Source of the DNA: Dactylosporangium sp. AC04546 | Lineage (GTDB): Bacteria > Actinomycetota > Actinomycetes > Mycobacteriales > Micromonosporaceae | NCBI RefSeq assembly: GCF_022095675.1 | Contig: NZ_JAHYSG010000057.1 | Span: 1 to 64,000 of the forward strand | Reading direction: 5' to 3' | DNA: 64,000 nucleotides | In this document: in pieces, positions 47,894-56,949 of the stretch | Layout of the letters: each line of letters begins with the position of its first letter | Position numbering within the stretch: the first letter of the stretch is position 1 | Notes under the pieces: model-generated | Database searches by the model: none | Told to the model about the DNA's origin: nothing | What the model saw: the letters and a program-made list of their open reading frames with translations, nothing else | Made by a program: the position numbers and the translations under genes

Positions 47894-48307
47894 TCAGCGT
47901 ATTTGTCCGATTAGTCCACCGGAAGGGGACTCGTCGGCGTTGACCATGAAGTGGGCGGCGCGCTCCAGGTACTCCCACAGGACCGCCTCGTGCTCGGGGT
48001 CGAGCTCCAGCGCGTCGACCGCCACCCGCATCCGGCGCAGCCAGGCGTCGCGCTCGGCCGGGCCGATGACGAACGGTGCGTGCCGCATCCGCAGGCGGGG
48101 ATGGCCGCGGTGCTCGGAGTAGGTGGCCGGGCCGCCCCAGTACTGCATGAGGAAGAGCCGGAACCGCTCGTTGGCGGGCCCGAGGTCCTCCTCGGGATAC
48201 AGCGGGCGCAGGACCGGATCCTGGGCCACGCCCTCGTAGAACACGTCGACCAGCTTGCGGAACGTGGGCTCGCCGCCGACGAGCTCGTAGAAGTTGGGGG
48301 CCGTCAC
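47894..48307 (-). CDS. glbO: Group II truncated hemoglobin
   Basis: A 137-residue truncated globin of the trHbO type. Tyr in FYEGV (B10 region), Trp in [23 protein letters not shown] (G8 and nearby) and the proximal His in LRMRHAPF are as in M. tuberculosis GlbO (Rv2470), which binds oxygen. GTG 48307 start. Its neighbourhood (HNH, DUF5130, pepN) follows the M. tuberculosis Rv2465c-Rv2470 order, interrupted here by the MFS and MscS genes. Confidence 0.95.
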   Translation of the reverse strand: MTAPNFYELVGGEPTFRKLVDVFYEGVAQDPVLRPLYPEEDLGPANERFRLFLMQYWGGPATYSEHRGHPRLRMRHAPFVIGPAERDAWLRRMRVAVDALELDPEHEAVLWEYLERAAHFMVNADESPSGGLIGQIR

Positions 48308-48327
48308 GCCATCAACTATGCCGTGCC

Positions 48328-48409
48328 AGATCGGGTCCAGAGCCGATAGGCCTCGACCAAAATCAGCTAGATCGGGTCCAGAGCCGATAGGCCCCGACCG
48401 AATTCAGCT
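48328..48409. repeat. 41-bp tandem duplication
   Basis: Two copies (48328-48368, 48369-48409) of AGATCGGGTCCAGAGCCGAT... with few substitutions. The second copy runs into the stop codon of the MFS gene. Confidence 0.9.
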
Positions 48410-49901
48410 AGACCGAGGACGGCGACGGTGGCGGCGGAAGGCCGCCGAGCTCGGCGGTCCGCTCCGACAGGTCGACGGTGCGCTCGGCCGGGTCGGCCAT
48501 CGGCGGGTGCGACCGGGCGGACGGCCCGGGGGAGGGGCGCGGGCGCCGGGCCGGCAACGGGGCGCGGCCCAGGTCGATGGTGACCTCGCCGAAGTCCTCG
48601 CTGCCGCCGGGCGAGCGGCCGGCGTGCTCCATCTCGGCCACGCGCACCTTGTTGGCGGCGATCGCGTCGGCGATCGTGGCCTGCGTCGGCCAGATGGTGA
48701 GGATCACGGCCATGGCGACGACGCCGGCCATGCTGAAGTACCCCACCACGTTCGGCAGCTCGAAGTGCTCGGCCAGCCAGCCGGTGAAGACGATCGCCCC
48801 GCCCTGGATGAGATGCACGCCACTCTGCATGACGCCGAACGCCCGAGCCCGGAACGCGGGCGGCAGCACCTGGACGAAGAGCGCGTTGGTGGCCGGCAGG
48901 GTGCCCGCCAGGGCCCCGCCGGAGATCAGGGTCATGACGACCACGCCGGCGATGTTCGGGTCGAACAGCGACGGCACCAGGGCCAGGGGCGTGATGATCG
49001 CGACCGGCCGGATGATCTTGATCCGCTGATGCGGCTTGATCAGCCAAGTGACGAGCACGCTGCCGAAGACGAAGCCGACCGCGGCCGCCACCATGATCAC
49101 GCCGAGGTAGATCGCGTTGGGGCCGCCGGCCAGGTGCGCCGACCAGGCGGCGGCCAGGCCCTCGGGGACGACGCCGAAGCAGACGCCGCAGAAGACCAGC
49201 AGCGCGATCGCGCGCATCACCGGGGAGCGGAAGACGACGGTGTACCCCTCGACGCTCTCGCGGATGAGGTTGGTGCGCTGCTCGACCCGCAGGCTGGGGG
49301 TGCGCTCCTGGACCCGGACGAAGATCAGCAGCGCCGACGCGGCGAACGTGCCGGCGTTGAAGACCAGCGCGAATCGGGAGTCGACGGCGGTCAGCGCCGC
49401 GCCGCACGCGTAGCCGGCGATGAGCGCCACCTGGGCGGCGGTGCGCTGCATGGTGAGCGCGGTGACGTACTTCTCGCCGGAGAGGACCCGCGGCAGCAGC
49501 GCCGAGCGGGCCGAGTCGAACGGCGGGCTGAGCAGCGCGCTGACGAACAGCAGCCCGATGAGCGCGGCGGTCGGCAGGCCGCCGAAGACGGCCAGTGCCA
49601 CCATGATCGCCATGCGGATCAGGTCGCTGAGGATCATGATCTTGCGGTATGAGTGCCGGTCGGCGACGGCGGCCAGCACCGCACCGATGCCCAGCCACGG
49701 CAGGTAGCTGATGGCGAACGCGGCGGCCGACGCAATCGGCGACTCGGTCCGCAGGTAGACCAGCGCGATGACGGCGGCCCGCGCCACGCTGTCGCCGAAC
49801 CACGACAGCGAACTGGCGGCGAAGACGGCGCGATACTCGCGGTTGGCGAGCGTCTCACCGATGGTCGCCGGGCGGTTCGCGGACTCGTCGGGGTCGGACA
49901 C
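48408..49901 (-). CDS. MFS transporter
   Basis: A 497-residue major facilitator with 12 predicted helices (residues about 28-420), the cytoplasmic loop ADRHSYRKIMILSD between helices 2 and 3, and a Pro-rich C-terminal tail (about 450-497). The layout fits MDR-type exporters related to those annotated as drug or iron-chelate efflux; substrate not inferable. The GTG start gives MSDPDESANRPATIGETLANREYRAVF. Confidence 0.88.
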   Translation of the reverse strand: MSDPDESANRPATIGETLANREYRAVFAASSLSWFGDSVARAAVIALVYLRTESPIASAAAFAISYLPWLGIGAVLAAVADRHSYRKIMILSDLIRMAIMVALAVFGGLPTAALIGLLFVSALLSPPFDSARSALLPRVLSGEKYVTALTMQRTAAQVALIAGYACGAALTAVDSRFALVFNAGTFAASALLIFVRVQERTPSLRVEQRTNLIRESVEGYTVVFRSPVMRAIALLVFCGVCFGVVPEGLAAAWSAHLAGGPNAIYLGVIMVAAAVGFVFGSVLVTWLIKPHQRIKIIRPVAIITPLALVPSLFDPNIAGVVVMTLISGGALAGTLPATNALFVQVLPPAFRARAFGVMQSGVHLIQGGAIVFTGWLAEHFELPNVVGYFSMAGVVAMAVILTIWPTQATIADAIAANKVRVAEMEHAGRSPGGSEDFGEVTIDLGRAPLPARRPRPSPGPSARSHPPMADPAERTVDLSERTAELGGLPPPPSPSSV

Positions 49902-50121
49902 CGGCGGAGCCCCCTTCCATCGGTCACGACAGCGGCGTCAAACGTTCGCGGGCGCGGCCGAACCGGTCATTCCGGCACCGAGAGGGTCAAACGGCACCGG
50001 ACCGGGACACTGTGCAGCGATGCACCTGAACGAACGGACGATAACCGACTGACCACCCGACGCGCGACCCTACCCGTCGGGTTGGTTGCCGATGATCGCG
50101 CGATGCGTCAAAACCGGCCGA

Positions 50122-51177
50122 TCAGGTCGGTCCGCTCGTTCCGCTGTTGCCGCCGGGGCCGGCGTCGCCGTTCGCCTCGGTCGCCGGGCGGATGAACATC
50201 CGCGCGGCGGTCAGCTGCGCCGTGATCCCGGCCCGCTCCAGCGCCTCGGTGAGCCGGCGGCGCAGCTCGCGCCCGACCCGCCACTGGGCCTCGGTCGACG
50301 TCTTCACCGTCGTGCGCACGACCGCGCCGTCGGCGGTCAGCTGCTCGACGCCGAGCACGGTCGGCGGGTCGATGAAGTCCTCGGCGTAGGCCGGGTCCTC
50401 GGCCATCGCGGCCGCCGCGTCGCGCAGGACCGCGGTGGCCTGGTCGACCGAGACGAAGCCGACGGGCACGTCGATGTTGACCACGGCCCAGCCCTGGCTC
50501 TTGTTGCCGACCCGGATGATCTCGCCGTTGCGCACGTACCACACCACGCCGGCCGCGTCGCGGATCGTGGTGATCCGCAGGCCGACCGCCTCGACGGTGC
50601 CGCTCGTCTCGCCGACGTCGACCACGTCACCCACGCCGTACTGGTCCTCCAGCAGCATGAACAGGCCGGCGATGAAGTCCTTGACCAGGTTCTGGGCGCC
50701 GAAGCCGATCGCCAGGCCGGCGATGCCGGCGCTGGCCAGCAGCGGGCCGAGGTTGAGCCCGACCTCGCCGAGCACCAGCATCGTGGCGATCGTGAAGACC
50801 ACAGCCGAGGCGATCGAGCGCAGCACCGACCCGAGCGCGCGGGCCCGCTGGTTGCGCCGCTCGATGGGCAGCGCGAGCGCGTTGGGCAGCCGGTTGCGCA
50901 GCGGCCGCAGCAGCGAGCCGCCCTGCTCGTTCTCGGAGACGGTGTGCTTGATCAACCGGTCGATGGCCCGGTGGATGATCGTCCGGGCGAGGAACGCCAC
51001 CACCAGGATGAGCAGGATCGACAGCGGTTTGACCAGGACCCAGTAGCTGCTCTCGGCGAGCCACTTCACGTTGGTCTGCTCGTAGACGATCTGGCAGACG
51101 TCGCTGACCTTGACGCAGCTCGGACCGGGCTTGGGGCTCGGGGTCTGCTCCAACGGCATGGCCAGGGGGCTGGTCAC
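50122..51177 (-). CDS. MscS-type mechanosensitive channel
   Basis: A 351-residue small-conductance channel with transmembrane helices near 38-60, 110-130 and the pore helix GLNLGPLLASAGIAGLAIGFGAQNLVKDFIAG (about 134-165), then the beta domain (GDVVDVGETSGTVEAVGLRITTIRD) and an alpha/beta cap. AAGGAG four bases before GTG 51177 sets the start. It opens when the membrane is stretched to release solutes. Confidence 0.93.
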   Translation of the reverse strand: MTSPLAMPLEQTPSPKPGPSCVKVSDVCQIVYEQTNVKWLAESSYWVLVKPLSILLILVVAFLARTIIHRAIDRLIKHTVSENEQGGSLLRPLRNRLPNALALPIERRNQRARALGSVLRSIASAVVFTIATMLVLGEVGLNLGPLLASAGIAGLAIGFGAQNLVKDFIAGLFMLLEDQYGVGDVVDVGETSGTVEAVGLRITTIRDAAGVVWYVRNGEIIRVGNKSQGWAVVNIDVPVGFVSVDQATAVLRDAAAAMAEDPAYAEDFIDPPTVLGVEQLTADGAVVRTTVKTSTEAQWRVGRELRRRLTEALERAGITAQLTAARMFIRPATEANGDAGPGGNSGTSGPT

Positions 51178-51376
51178 AACACTCCTTGATGAAACGGTAC
51201 GAACCGGGGTAAGTCCGCACAAACGTCTGCCGGGGCGGGCGAAGGTTCATCCGTCGGCCGCAAATAGTACGTGCAATCCGAGGATCTATCAGGGACGATT
51301 AGCGCACGGCTTCGCTGCCGGGGCCGTTGTCGAGACCTTCACCAGGGAGATTCCTTCACGCACTAGGGGGACGGCG

Positions 51377-51925
51377 ATGCCTGACATACGACCCGCACGA
51401 GTATCGGGTGCGTTGGTGCTCAACGCCACCTACGAGCCGCTGTGTGTCGTGTCTGTCAGACGTGCCACCATCCTGGTCCTGACGTCGAAGGCCGTGTGTG
51501 TCGCCGACGGTGAGGGCATCCTCCACAGTGCGAGCGAGGAACTGCCGGTCCCCTCTGTGGTTCGGCTCACGCGGTACGTGCGCGTGCCCTACCGCACACA
51601 CATAGGCCTCTCCCGCCGCGGGATATTCGCCCGTGACGGATGGCGGTGCGCCTACTGCCGCGGCCCGGCCGAGACCATCGACCACGTGATGCCACGGAGC
51701 CGGGGCGGGCGGCACGCCTGGGAGAACGTCGTCGCCGCCTGCGCCCGGTGCAACCACACAAAGGGTGACAAAACGCCAGCCGAACTCGGCTGGCGTTTGC
51801 ATACCACCCCGATGGCACCCAAGGGAGTGGCGTGGCGGGTGCTCGGTCACCGCACACCCGACCCACGCTGGGCGGACTGGCTCGAACTGCCAGCCGACGG
51901 TCCCAGCCTAGGTCACGCCGCCTAG
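51377..51925 (+). CDS. HNH endonuclease
   Basis: A 182-residue protein with an N-terminal strand-rich part (VLNATYEPLCVVSVRRA) and an HNH nuclease domain of the Zn type: CAYC (about 91-94), TIDHVMPRSRGG (about 100-110) and CARCNHTKGDKTPAELG. The order CAYC...H...CARCN fits the conserved actinobacterial HNH protein Rv2469c, found beside glbO. Function in DNA metabolism is not known. GGGGG before ATG 51377 is a weak RBS. Confidence 0.92.
   Translation: MPDIRPARVSGALVLNATYEPLCVVSVRRATILVLTSKAVCVADGEGILHSASEELPVPSVVRLTRYVRVPYRTHIGLSRRGIFARDGWRCAYCRGPAETIDHVMPRSRGGRHAWENVVAACARCNHTKGDKTPAELGWRLHTTPMAPKGVAWRVLGHRTPDPRWADWLELPADGPSLGHAA
51771..51798 (+). terminator. Terminator-like hairpin inside HNH gene
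   Basis: A perfect 12-bp stem AAACGCCAGCCG / CGGCTGGCGTTT with a four-base AACT loop and flanking A and T runs, entirely inside the HNH reading frame (codons KTPAELGWRL). Confidence 0.7.
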
Positions 51926-52106
51926 CCGGGCGTGACCTCGCGGCAAGTGGCTCGGATCCCACGGTGTCCGGGCCCCCATGCGTTGCGCGGCGCAGTGGCA
52001 GCACCGCTGTTTCCAAGGTCGGATACCCCCGGCAACGGGCTGGTCATCCGCGACCGCTAACGTGAAGCCGGTCTTTTAGTCCCTTCGACGCCTGGGGGCG
52101 TTGAGC

Positions 52107-52418
52107 TTGTCCATCATCGAGACGACGCTGATCTTCGCCGGCATCCCGGTCTTGGTCATCGTGCTCATCACGGGCGCCGTGTTCGCCGGCGGAGGCTCCC
52201 GGCGCAACAGCAAGCGGTACCGGCCCGGCCGGCCGTTCGACTTCACGCCCGTCTGGTTCCTGTCGGCGCCCGAGCAGCTGACCAAGGCGCCGGCCGGGCG
52301 CGAGCTGACCGGCACCCGGCGGCCCGAGCTGTCGGCGGGCGGCACTGACGCCGCCACCGAGTGGTCCGGCGACAAGGCGCAGCCGCACGTCATGGGAGGC
52401 GCAAGTGACCGCTGGTAA
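52107..52418 (+). CDS. ctaJ: Cytochrome oxidase accessory subunit CtaJ-like
   Basis: A 103-residue protein with one transmembrane helix (about 8-28, TLIFAGIPVLVIVLITGAVFAGG) and a basic cytoplasmic tail with KRYRPGRPFDFTPVWFLSAPEQL. This resembles the small CtaJ-type subunit reported in mycobacterial aa3 supercomplexes. TTG 52107 is preferred over TTG 52101 because GGGGG is eight bases before it. It overlaps the DUF5130 gene by 14 bases. Confidence 0.6.
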   Translation: MSIIETTLIFAGIPVLVIVLITGAVFAGGGSRRNSKRYRPGRPFDFTPVWFLSAPEQLTKAPAGRELTGTRRPELSAGGTDAATEWSGDKAQPHVMGGASDRW

Positions 52419-52794
52419 GGCTCAGCCCGACGTCCTGAACGGGCCGTTCACGACGCGCCAGCTGCTCCGCCTGGACGAGGCCCTTCGGCTGGCCGACTCG
52501 TCCACCGGCCTGACCTTCAGCATCTACGTCGGCGACCTCGACGAGCCCGCGCGGGCGAGCGCTGAGAAGCTGCACGGCCAGCTGGCCGACCCGCCGCACT
52601 CGGTCCTCGTCGCGGTCTCGCCCAACCAGCGCCTGCTGGAGATCGTCACCGGCGGCGAGGCCCGCCGCCGGCTGCCCGACCGCGCGGCGAAGCTGGCCGC
52701 GCTGTCCATGGCCGCCGCGTTCGGCGGCGGCGACCTGGCCGGCGGCCTCGTCGCGGGCCTGGCCCAGCTGGCCGACCACGCCGGCCGCGCCTGA
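52405..52794 (+). CDS. DUF5130 family protein
   Basis: A 129-residue protein of the TPM-like DUF5130 family (TTRQLLRLDEALRLADSSTGLTFSIYVGDL; RLLEIVTGGEARRRLPDRAAKLAALSMAAAFGGGDLAGGLVAGLAQL). The C-terminus may be membrane-associated. Rv2468c occupies this place in M. tuberculosis. GTG 52405 start overlaps the ctaJ-like gene; role unknown. Confidence 0.8.
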   Translation: MTAGKAQPDVLNGPFTTRQLLRLDEALRLADSSTGLTFSIYVGDLDEPARASAEKLHGQLADPPHSVLVAVSPNQRLLEIVTGGEARRRLPDRAAKLAALSMAAAFGGGDLAGGLVAGLAQLADHAGRA

Positions 52795-52807
52795 CCCACC
52801 AGCGCAA

Positions 52808-52843
52808 CGGGCCCCGGGTGACCTGACGGTCGCCCGGGGCCCG
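52808..52843. terminator. Bidirectional terminator, DUF5130/pepN
   Basis: An 11-bp perfect stem CGGGCCCCGGG / CCCGGGGCCCG between the convergent DUF5130 and pepN genes, extended by AAC...GTT. Confidence 0.85.
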
Positions 52844-52856
52844 CTCGTTGTGCTCG

Positions 52857-55400
52857 TCAGGCCGACTCGGCGTCCTTCGCCCGGGCCTTCAGGGCGCGCA
52901 CGATGCCGTCGCGGCCCTCGCCGACCAGGCGGCGCAGCGGAGCCGGGTGGCCCGGCTCGGCCAGCCAGGCCTCCGTGCGGGCGACCGTGTCCTCGCTCAC
53001 CTGGAACGCCGGGTAGCCCAGCTCGACGAACTCCGCTGCCGGCTCGCTGTCGCGCGACTCCCACACGGTCGTGAGGGAGTCGAAGTACGCGGCCACGTAC
53101 GGCGCGGTGAGGGCCGTCTGGGCCGAGTGCTGGAAGCCCTGCAGGAGTGAGCGCTGCAGCCAGTTCGGCAGGTTGTGGTCCTCGACCAGGCGGCGCCACG
53201 TCTCGGCCTTCGACTCGGGGGTCGGGACCAGGGCGCGGGCCAGGGCGGCCTGGCGCTCGCCGCTCGCGGTGCGGTCGCGGTCGAGCTCGGCCTCGATCTC
53301 GGCCGGGTCGGCGGCGCCGTTGGCGATCAGCGCGTGCAGGATGCCCCAGCGCAGGTCGGCCTGGATCGTCAGGCCGGCGGGGACGTCGTCGCCGCGCAGC
53401 CATCCCTGCAGTACCGCCAGATCGTCGGCGCCGCGGGCGGCCGCCGCGAACGAGCGGGCCCACGCCAGCTGGAAGCCGCTGCCGGGCTCGGCCGACGCGA
53501 GCGCGGTGCGCGCGGTCGCGGCGATCTGCGCCCAGCCCTCCGGGGCCCAGGCCTGGTCGGCGTAGAACACGAGCGCCGACTGGGCCTGCCGGATGGTGGC
53601 GGTGACCAGGTTGATGTCCTTCTCGGCCGGCAGGCCGGTGGCGACCAGCTTCACGTAGTCGCGCGCGGCGAGCTCGGCGTCGCGGACCATGTCCCACGTC
53701 GCCGACCACACCAGCGCGCGGGCGAGCGAGTTGTCCAGGCCGTCGATGTGCTCGACGACCGTGGCCGTGGAGCGGGGGTCGAGGCGGAGCTTCGCGTACG
53801 TGAGGTCGTCGTCGTTGAGCAGCAGCACGTCGGCGGCGCGGCGGCCGGCCAGGACGGTGATCTCCGTCTCCTCGCCGTCGACGTCGGCCTCGACCAGCTC
53901 GCGGCGGATCAGGGCGCCGCCGACCAGGTCGTAGAGGCCGATGCCGATGCGGTGGGTGCGCAGCGTCGGGTACGCGGGCGGGGCCTCCTGCCGGACCAGC
54001 ACCCGCTCGTAGGTGCCGTCGGCGGCGATGGTCAGCTCCGGGCGCAGCGTGTTGACCTGGGCCGTCTCCAGCCACTGGGCGGCGAACTTGCGCAGCTCCT
54101 TGCCGCTGGCCGTCTCCAGCGCGGAGAGCAGGTCGTCGAAGGTCGCGTTGCCCCACTGGTGCTGCTGGAAGTAGGCGCGCAGGCCGGTGCGGAAGGGGTC
54201 GATGCCGACGTAGGCGACCAGCTGCTTGATGACGCTGGCGCCCTTGGCGTACGTGATGCCGTCGAAGTTGACCTCGACCGCCTCGACGTCGGGCATCTCG
54301 CAGTACACCGGGTGCGTCGAGGACAGCTGGTCCTGCCGGTAGCCCCAGTTCTTGCGCACGGACAGGAACGTCGTCCACGCGTCCTTGAACCGGGTCGCGT
54401 GGGTGTTGCACCAGTGGCTGGCCCACTCGGCGAACGACTCGTTCAGCCAGAGGTCGTCCCACCAGCGCATGGTCACCAGGTCGCCGAACCACATGTGGGC
54501 GAGCTCGTGCAGGATCGTGTTGGCCCGCTGCTCGTACTCGTAGTCGGTGACCGGCGAGCGGAAGATGTAGTGCTGCTCGGCGTGCACGACGCAGCCGAAG
54601 TTCTCCATCGCGCCGGCATTGAACTCCGGCGAGTAGACCTGGTCGTACTTCGGCAGGGGGTAGCGGATGCCGAACTCCTCGTGGAAGAAGTCGAACCCCT
54701 GCTTGGTGATCAGGTTGATGTCGTCGGCGTCGAGGTACTGCCGCATCGACTGCCGGCAGAAGACACCCAGGTCGATGCCGTCGTGCGTGTCGCGGACCTC
54801 GTGGTAGGGCCCGGCGCAGACGGCGGTGATGTAGGTGCTCATCCGCGGCGTCGGGGCGAACTGCCGGGTCAGGTCCTCCTGCGAGGCCAGCGGCATGTTG
54901 GAGATGACCTTCCAGTGCGCCGGCGCGGTGACGCGGAACGTGAACTCGGCCTTGAGGTCGGGCTGGTCGAAGCACGCGAACACGCGCTGGGCGTCGGCCG
55001 TCTCGAACTGGCTGTAGAGGTACACCTCCTTGTCCACCGGGTCGACGCTGCGGTGCAGGCCCTGGCCGGTCGTCGAGTACGCACAGTCGGCGTCGACGAC
55101 GAGCACGTTGTCCGCGGCCAGCCCGGGCAGCGGCAGGCCGTTTTCGTTGGACCAGCCCGAGATGTCCAGGTCCTCGCCGTTGAGGGTGGCGCCGCGCAGG
55201 TTCGCTGCGGCGATCTCGATGAAGGTGCCCGCACCCGGCTCGTGGCAGGTGAACCGCACCTCGGTGATCGACCGGAACGTGCCTTCCCCGGGATGGCCGG
55301 CGCCATCCGTCAGGTCGAGGCTGATGTCGTACGCCGCGATGTCGAGCAGGCGCGCCCGCTCGACCGCCTCTACCTGGCGTAGGTTACGTACACCGGCCAC
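52857..55400 (-). CDS. pepN: Aminopeptidase N
   Basis: An 847-residue M1 zinc aminopeptidase that removes N-terminal residues from peptides. GAMEN in FNAGAMENFGC (about 258-262), the zinc motif HELAHMWFGD with the downstream glutamate in LNESFAEWASH, then the long helical ERAP-like C-terminal domain, are present. GTG 55400 (VAGVRNL) is chosen; open reading frame upstream is arginine-rich and not family-like. M. tuberculosis Rv2467 is the equivalent. Confidence 0.96.
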   Translation of the reverse strand: MAGVRNLRQVEAVERARLLDIAAYDISLDLTDGAGHPGEGTFRSITEVRFTCHEPGAGTFIEIAAANLRGATLNGEDLDISGWSNENGLPLPGLAADNVLVVDADCAYSTTGQGLHRSVDPVDKEVYLYSQFETADAQRVFACFDQPDLKAEFTFRVTAPAHWKVISNMPLASQEDLTRQFAPTPRMSTYITAVCAGPYHEVRDTHDGIDLGVFCRQSMRQYLDADDINLITKQGFDFFHEEFGIRYPLPKYDQVYSPEFNAGAMENFGCVVHAEQHYIFRSPVTDYEYEQRANTILHELAHMWFGDLVTMRWWDDLWLNESFAEWASHWCNTHATRFKDAWTTFLSVRKNWGYRQDQLSSTHPVYCEMPDVEAVEVNFDGITYAKGASVIKQLVAYVGIDPFRTGLRAYFQQHQWGNATFDDLLSALETASGKELRKFAAQWLETAQVNTLRPELTIAADGTYERVLVRQEAPPAYPTLRTHRIGIGLYDLVGGALIRRELVEADVDGEETEITVLAGRRAADVLLLNDDDLTYAKLRLDPRSTATVVEHIDGLDNSLARALVWSATWDMVRDAELAARDYVKLVATGLPAEKDINLVTATIRQAQSALVFYADQAWAPEGWAQIAATARTALASAEPGSGFQLAWARSFAAAARGADDLAVLQGWLRGDDVPAGLTIQADLRWGILHALIANGAADPAEIEAELDRDRTASGERQAALARALVPTPESKAETWRRLVEDHNLPNWLQRSLLQGFQHSAQTALTAPYVAAYFDSLTTVWESRDSEPAAEFVELGYPAFQVSEDTVARTEAWLAEPGHPAPLRRLVGEGRDGIVRALKARAKDAESA

Positions 55401-55584
55401 GTGTCGTCTCCCGTCGTTCGCTGTGGCCGTCCCCGTCGACGGCGTCACCCCGAGTGTTCCATGTCGGCGGGCGACACTGGAGGAGTGGCTCAGGTCACTC
55501 CCGGCCCGGGTAGCCCGCCCGAGCGCCTCGGAGTAAGGATCGAAAGCGATTCTCGACTCTTTCAGTAGAGAGGTGGTCGCCGCC

Positions 55585-56214
55585 ATGGCCGAAGACCGCG
55601 TCATCGCCGACATGTGGTTCGACCCGCGCTGCCCATGGGCCTGGATCACGTCCCGCTGGCTGCTCGAGGTGGAGCAGGTCCGGCCGGTCGACGTCCGCTT
55701 CCACGTCATGAGCCTGTCGATCCTCAACGAGGGCCGCGACGACCTCCCGGAGCGATACAAGGAGGGTCTGGCAAAGGGTTGGGCACCGGTACGGGTGGCG
55801 ATCGCCGCCGAGCAGAAGTTCGGCAACGAGGTGCTCCGCCCGCTGTACACCGCCCTCGGCACCCGGATCCACCACGAGAAGCAGGAGCTGGGCGACGAGC
55901 TCTACCGGGCCGCGCTGGCCGAGGCCGGGCTGCCGGCCGACCTGGCGCAGTACGCGGAGTCCACCGAGTACGACGCCGAGCTGCGGGCCAGCCACTTCGC
56001 CGGCATGGACCCGGTCGGCATGGACGTCGGCACTCCCGTCATCCACGTCCCCGGCCCCGACGGCAAGCTCATCGCGTTTTTCGGCCCGGTCGTCACCCCG
56101 CGGCCCAAGGGTGAGGCCGCCGGCCGGCTCTGGGACGGCACGCTGCTGGTCGCCGGCACGCCCGGCTTCTACGAGATCAAGCGCACGCGGGACGTGGGCC
56201 CGACGTTCGAGTGA
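55585..56214 (+). CDS. Rv2466c-like DsbA-fold nitroreductase
   Basis: A 209-residue thioredoxin-fold protein of the DsbA/FrnE type, close to the mycothiol-dependent reductase Rv2466c. The active-site motif reads CPWA (Cys16) rather than the CPWC described for Rv2466c, leaving one thiol; other conserved parts (FDPRCPWAWITSRWLLEV, HFAGMDPVGMDVGTPVIHV) are intact. It lies next to pepN as in M. tuberculosis. ATG 55585 chosen; GTG 55573 would add four residues. Confidence 0.9.
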   Translation: MAEDRVIADMWFDPRCPWAWITSRWLLEVEQVRPVDVRFHVMSLSILNEGRDDLPERYKEGLAKGWAPVRVAIAAEQKFGNEVLRPLYTALGTRIHHEKQELGDELYRAALAEAGLPADLAQYAESTEYDAELRASHFAGMDPVGMDVGTPVIHVPGPDGKLIAFFGPVVTPRPKGEAAGRLWDGTLLVAGTPGFYEIKRTRDVGPTFE

Positions 56215-56225
56215 GGGCGAAGGGG

Positions 56226-56231
56226 TAGGCT
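56226..56231 (+). promoter_or_regulatory. -10 box TAGGCT, leaderless
   Basis: TAGGCT with an eight-base spacer before GTG 56240. Confidence 0.45.
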
Positions 56232-56239
56232 GCCTACCT

Positions 56240-56605
56240 GTGCGGCGGTTCTTCACACCTCGGTGGGTGCTCGGGCATGTCCTGATGCTCGCCGGGGTGG
56301 CCGTGTGCCTGGTGGCCGGCCGCTGGCAGTACGAGCGGGCCACCGCCGGCAACATGCTCAGCTGGGCCTACACGGTCCAGTGGCCGCTGTTCGCGGTCTT
56401 CGTCGTCTTCCTGTGGGCGCGCGCCGTGCGTGACGCCCGCGGGGTGCGGGCCCCGCGCCCGGCGCCGCCGCCGCTGCGGCCGCTGCACCAGCCGCCGGTC
56501 GTCCGCCACAGTGACGACGACGATCCCGAGCTCGCGGCCTACAACCGCATGCTGGCCTGGCTCGCCGCCGACCCTGACCGCCGTCCCAGCGACTTTCCCG
56601 GATGA
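56240..56605 (+). CDS. Small membrane protein before DUF3817 gene
   Basis: A 121-residue protein with two transmembrane helices (about 9-27 and 44-62), a Pro/Arg-rich linker and an acidic C-terminal helix (DDDDPELAAYNRMLAWLAAD). It ends GWG-free in PSDFPG and overlaps the DUF3817 gene by four bases, so the two membrane proteins are made together. The pair is common in actinobacteria; function unknown. Confidence 0.8.
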   Translation: MRRFFTPRWVLGHVLMLAGVAVCLVAGRWQYERATAGNMLSWAYTVQWPLFAVFVVFLWARAVRDARGVRAPRPAPPPLRPLHQPPVVRHSDDDDPELAAYNRMLAWLAADPDRRPSDFPG

Positions 56606-56949
56606 GGCCGATGTCCGCCACACCACTGAACCCCGCCCTCACCCGCTACCGGGTCATCGCCTGGATCGTCGGCGTGCTGCTGATCGTGCTGACCGTGGGC
56701 ACGGTGCTGAAGTACACCGCCGACGACGAGACGATCGTGGCGCTCGTCGGGCCGGCGCACGGCTTCCTCTACATGGTCTACCTGGTGCTCGCGGCCGACC
56801 TCGCCCGGCGGGCGAAGTGGACGATCGGCTTCACGGTGCTGATCCTGCTCGCCGGGACCGTGCCGTTCCTGTCCTTCGTCGCCGAGCGGGTCGTCACCCG
56901 GCGGGTCCAGGCCGCCTCAGCCGGCAGCGCGGTACGCAGCACCGTGTGA
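56602..56949 (+). CDS. DUF3817 membrane protein
   Basis: A 115-residue protein of the DUF3817 family with three membrane helices (about 17-35, 47-70 and 75-95) and the family core VGPAHGFLYMVYLVLAADLARRAKWT. In other bacteria the family clusters with hemoglobin, heme or respiration genes. Its 3' end overlaps the convergent CDF transporter gene by 33 bases. Confidence 0.85.
   Translation: MRPMSATPLNPALTRYRVIAWIVGVLLIVLTVGTVLKYTADDETIVALVGPAHGFLYMVYLVLAADLARRAKWTIGFTVLILLAGTVPFLSFVAERVVTRRVQAASAGSAVRSTV

Noticed and set aside
48328..48409. A CRISPR-like repeat
   Set aside because: There are only two adjacent copies without spacers; this is a tandem duplication.
52390..54975. An 861-codon minus-strand frame
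   Set aside because: It is a shifted frame of pepN, arginine/proline-rich, with no domain.
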